Shown piece by piece: positions 62,670 to 64,000 of a stretch of 64,000 nucleotides of DNA (positions within the stretch are counted from its first letter, which is position 1; every line of letters begins with the position of its first letter). The translations under genes and the position numbers were made by a program. The DNA is from Paraburkholderia sp041321145 (GTDB taxonomy: Bacteria; Pseudomonadota; Gammaproteobacteria; Burkholderiales; Burkholderiaceae). The stretch is taken from the NCBI RefSeq assembly GCF_041321145.1, contig NZ_JBGGWA010000007.1, forward strand, positions 310,001 through 374,000. The letters run 5' to 3'. The notes beneath the pieces are model-generated. The model worked only from the letters and a program-made list of their open reading frames with translations. It ran no database searches and was not told where the DNA came from.

Positions 62670-63085
62670 TCGCCACTCCAATCGGCGGATGAACCACCGA
62701 AGCTCGAAGTTAAATAAGAGGACTCGTGCACTTGCGGAACCGCCCCGGTCAAGACGAAGAACGACACCGCAAAAGCGCCGGCCAGGCCGCCCAGCAGCCC
62801 GACGCCTGCCACCGCCGCGCCCGACCACCACAACCGCCGGCGCGGCACTGCCGGCTGCAATACCGGCGCGCTGCCGATAATGCGCTGCTGCAACGCCGCG
62901 CCCGGCGGATCGACTTGATCGACGGCCAGCCAGGCATCGATGCCGGCCGCGTCCGCCAGCACCGCATCGGCTTCGGCGCGATGCAACTCCGCCCACACCT
63001 CTGCCGCTGCGCGTTCCTGTTGCGGCCAACGGCGCGGATCGGCGCCGTAGGCTGCAACGATCTGATGGAATCTTACGGGCGTCAT
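62666..63085 (-). CDS. Probable anti-sigma factor (membrane protein)
   Basis: 139 residues. Cytoplasmic N-terminal half (about 1-83), one membrane segment (AAVAGVGLLGGLAGAFAVSFF, split here as AVAGVGLLGGLAGAFAV), then a short periplasmic tail. No zinc-binding HxxxCxxC motif. Position directly after an ECF sigma gene (ATGA overlap) and before a CnrX-like gene makes a CnrY-like anti-sigma role likely. Confidence 0.7.
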   Translation of the reverse strand: MTPVRFHQIVAAYGADPRRWPQQERAAAEVWAELHRAEADAVLADAAGIDAWLAVDQVDPPGAALQQRIIGSAPVLQPAVPRRRLWWSGAAVAGVGLLGGLAGAFAVSFFVLTGAVPQVHESSYLTSSFGGSSADWSGE

Positions 63086-63642
63086 GACTTGTCCTTGCTA
63101 AGGCCGCTGCCGGCCAGTTGAGCGCGCAGATTGCGGCGCGCGCGTGCCAGCAGACTTTCCAACGCATCGACCGTGATGCCCATCAGGGCGGCGGCGTCGA
63201 TGTTCGACATCTCCTGGTAGTAATTGAGCACCAGCGCCTCGCGTTGCCGTGCCGGCAATGCGGCGAGCGCCTCGCGAACGCGCTGGTCCTGGGCGCGCGC
63301 TTCGAGGGCGGCGTCGGGCAGCGCGGCAGGATCGATCTGGTCGGGCATCTCGTCGCGCGGATCTTCGCGGCGGCCACGCAACCGGTCGTAGCAAAGATTG
63401 AGCGCAACACGATGCACCCAGGTATCGACCTTCGCCTCGCCTTCCCGCCAGTGCGACGCCTGATTCCATATCCGCACGAAGACCTCCTGCGCAACGTCTT
63501 CCGCTTCCATGCGGTCACCCAGCATGCGCGTGGCGAGCGCGAGCAGTCGCGGCAGCTTGCGAGCGACCAGCGAGCGGACGGCGGCCGGGTCTTGCCGGGC
63601 GACTCCTGCCAGCAGTTCCGTATCGGGATCGCGTTCGCTCAA
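63082..63642 (-). CDS. ECF-family RNA polymerase sigma factor
   Basis: 186 residues from a TTG at 63642, preceded by GGGGAG. Sigma-2 region with RMLGDRMEAEDVAQEVFVRI, sigma-4 region with LPARQREALVLNYYQEMS and ITVDALESLLARARRNL. An ATG far upstream (63804) would overlap the small lipoprotein gene. First of an operon with an anti-sigma, a CnrX-like sensor, DUF1800 and DUF1501. Confidence 0.9.
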   Translation of the reverse strand: MSERDPDTELLAGVARQDPAAVRSLVARKLPRLLALATRMLGDRMEAEDVAQEVFVRIWNQASHWREGEAKVDTWVHRVALNLCYDRLRGRREDPRDEMPDQIDPAALPDAALEARAQDQRVREALAALPARQREALVLNYYQEMSNIDAAALMGITVDALESLLARARRNLRAQLAGSGLSKDKS

Positions 63643-63748
63643 GACGTGCGGCTCCCCACCGCGCGCCGGATACGCTGCGCGGATCGATTGGTTGTGCACG
63701 CACCGGTTCGAACGGTGCCCGCCGGGTGGATTGCCGAGTACATTCCGA

Positions 63749-63850
63749 TCAATATACGACGACCGCCGGGCGATAGTAGGCCGGCCTCGCCGGATAGACG
63801 ACACAACCGGCGAGCGTCGCCGCCAGCAGAATTATCACGAGCGTTTTCAT
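63749..63850 (-). CDS. Small lipoprotein (33 residues)
   Basis: Begins MKTLVIILLAATLAGC, a complete lipoprotein signal with lipobox LAGC (Cys 16). The mature part is only about 18 residues, VVYPARPAYYRPAVVVY, Pro/Tyr/Val-rich like PXPV proteins. AGGT precedes the ATG. Stop TGA at 63749-63751. Short, but the lipobox is clear. May be read with the ECF operon downstream. Confidence 0.65.
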   Translation of the reverse strand: MKTLVIILLAATLAGCVVYPARPAYYRPAVVVY

Positions 63851-63917
63851 GGTGACCTGTCGGGTTGGATTGCAAAGTGCAGCGAAGCGCGCTCAGGAGC
63901 GCCGCAGCGCTCCACGT

Positions 63918-64000
63918 TCAGGCCCAATGTCCTTCGACCCAGCGCCAGTTGGGGCCGCGCTGCACCCAATGCCCCGGCACCCAGCGATAGCCGGCGCGAA
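63918..64000 (-). CDS. YXWGXW-repeat protein, C-terminal fragment (5' end beyond the window)
   Basis: The leftward frame entering at base 64000 reads YRWVPGHWVQ and then WRWVEGHWA before TGA at 63918-63920. This is the repeat of small Burkholderiales secreted YXWGXW proteins. Only the last 27 residues are visible. It may be cotranscribed with the 33-residue lipoprotein 67 bp downstream. Confidence 0.65.
   Translation of the reverse strand, partial: RAGYRWVPGHWVQRGPNWRWVEGHWA

Noticed and set aside
1..64000. CRISPR arrays, tRNA or rRNA genes, transposases, riboswitches
   Set aside because: No array-like spaced repeats, cloverleaf-like sequence or transposase motifs were recognised; a glycine riboswitch before glyA was looked for and not seen.

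Overview
The window is GC-rich, densely coded DNA from a beta-proteobacterium. The gene families point to Paraburkholderia or a close Burkholderia relative: Burkholderia-type porin, PXPV and YXWGXW secreted proteins, a choVWX choline transporter, and glutathione-independent formaldehyde dehydrogenase. Genus is inferred from gene content; no rRNA or other marker is present. No tRNA, CRISPR array or intact insertion sequence was seen.

Bases 1-34750 are dominated by a nearly complete route from choline to pyruvate. choVW-(araC)-choX imports choline. betIBA oxidises it to glycine betaine. gbcAB demethylates betaine to dimethylglycine, dgcAB plus an EtfAB-like pair make sarcosine, and soxBDAG makes glycine. 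glyA and sdaA carry glycine through serine to pyruvate, and fdhA oxidises the formaldehyde. The 11.5 kb block glyA - M19-like protein - DUF5943 - dgcA - dgcB - etfA - etfB - gbcA - gbcB lies on one strand, with overlapping or nearly touching genes between dgcA and etfB. It diverges from a GbdR-like regulator. Two further regulators of the same GATase1-AraC class sit beside sdaA and inside the choline transport operon.

Bases 18257-22476 are an accessory insert between betA and soxG: a secreted RHS-repeat protein with a distinct C-terminal domain, a translationally coupled putative immunity gene, an inverted repeat, and the broken tail of an MFS transporter.

Bases 34751-37949 hold REP-like hairpins, a 42-residue membrane protein, two small secreted proteins, and a lipoprotein. 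Both secreted-protein genes are preceded by 11-bp-spaced TTAAG direct repeats.

Bases 37950-54311 look like one uncharacterised acid-catabolism regulon: porin, class II aldolase, five-gene HAAT-type ABC importer, two acyl-CoA ligases, two acyl-CoA dehydrogenases, an SDR and an IclR regulator. A shared palindrome, TTCTGC-N3-GCAGAA, and a near-duplicate promoter tie the porin, the aldolase/ABC divergent region and the SDR/dehydrogenase divergent region together.

Bases 54312-64000 contain a BON-domain protein, an XRE-cupin regulator divergent from an FMN-dependent monooxygenase/flavin reductase/MFS operon, and an operon encoding an ECF sigma factor, a probable anti-sigma protein, a CpxP/CnrX-like protein, DUF1800 and DUF1501. 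The right end carries a 33-residue lipoprotein and the tail of a YXWGXW protein.
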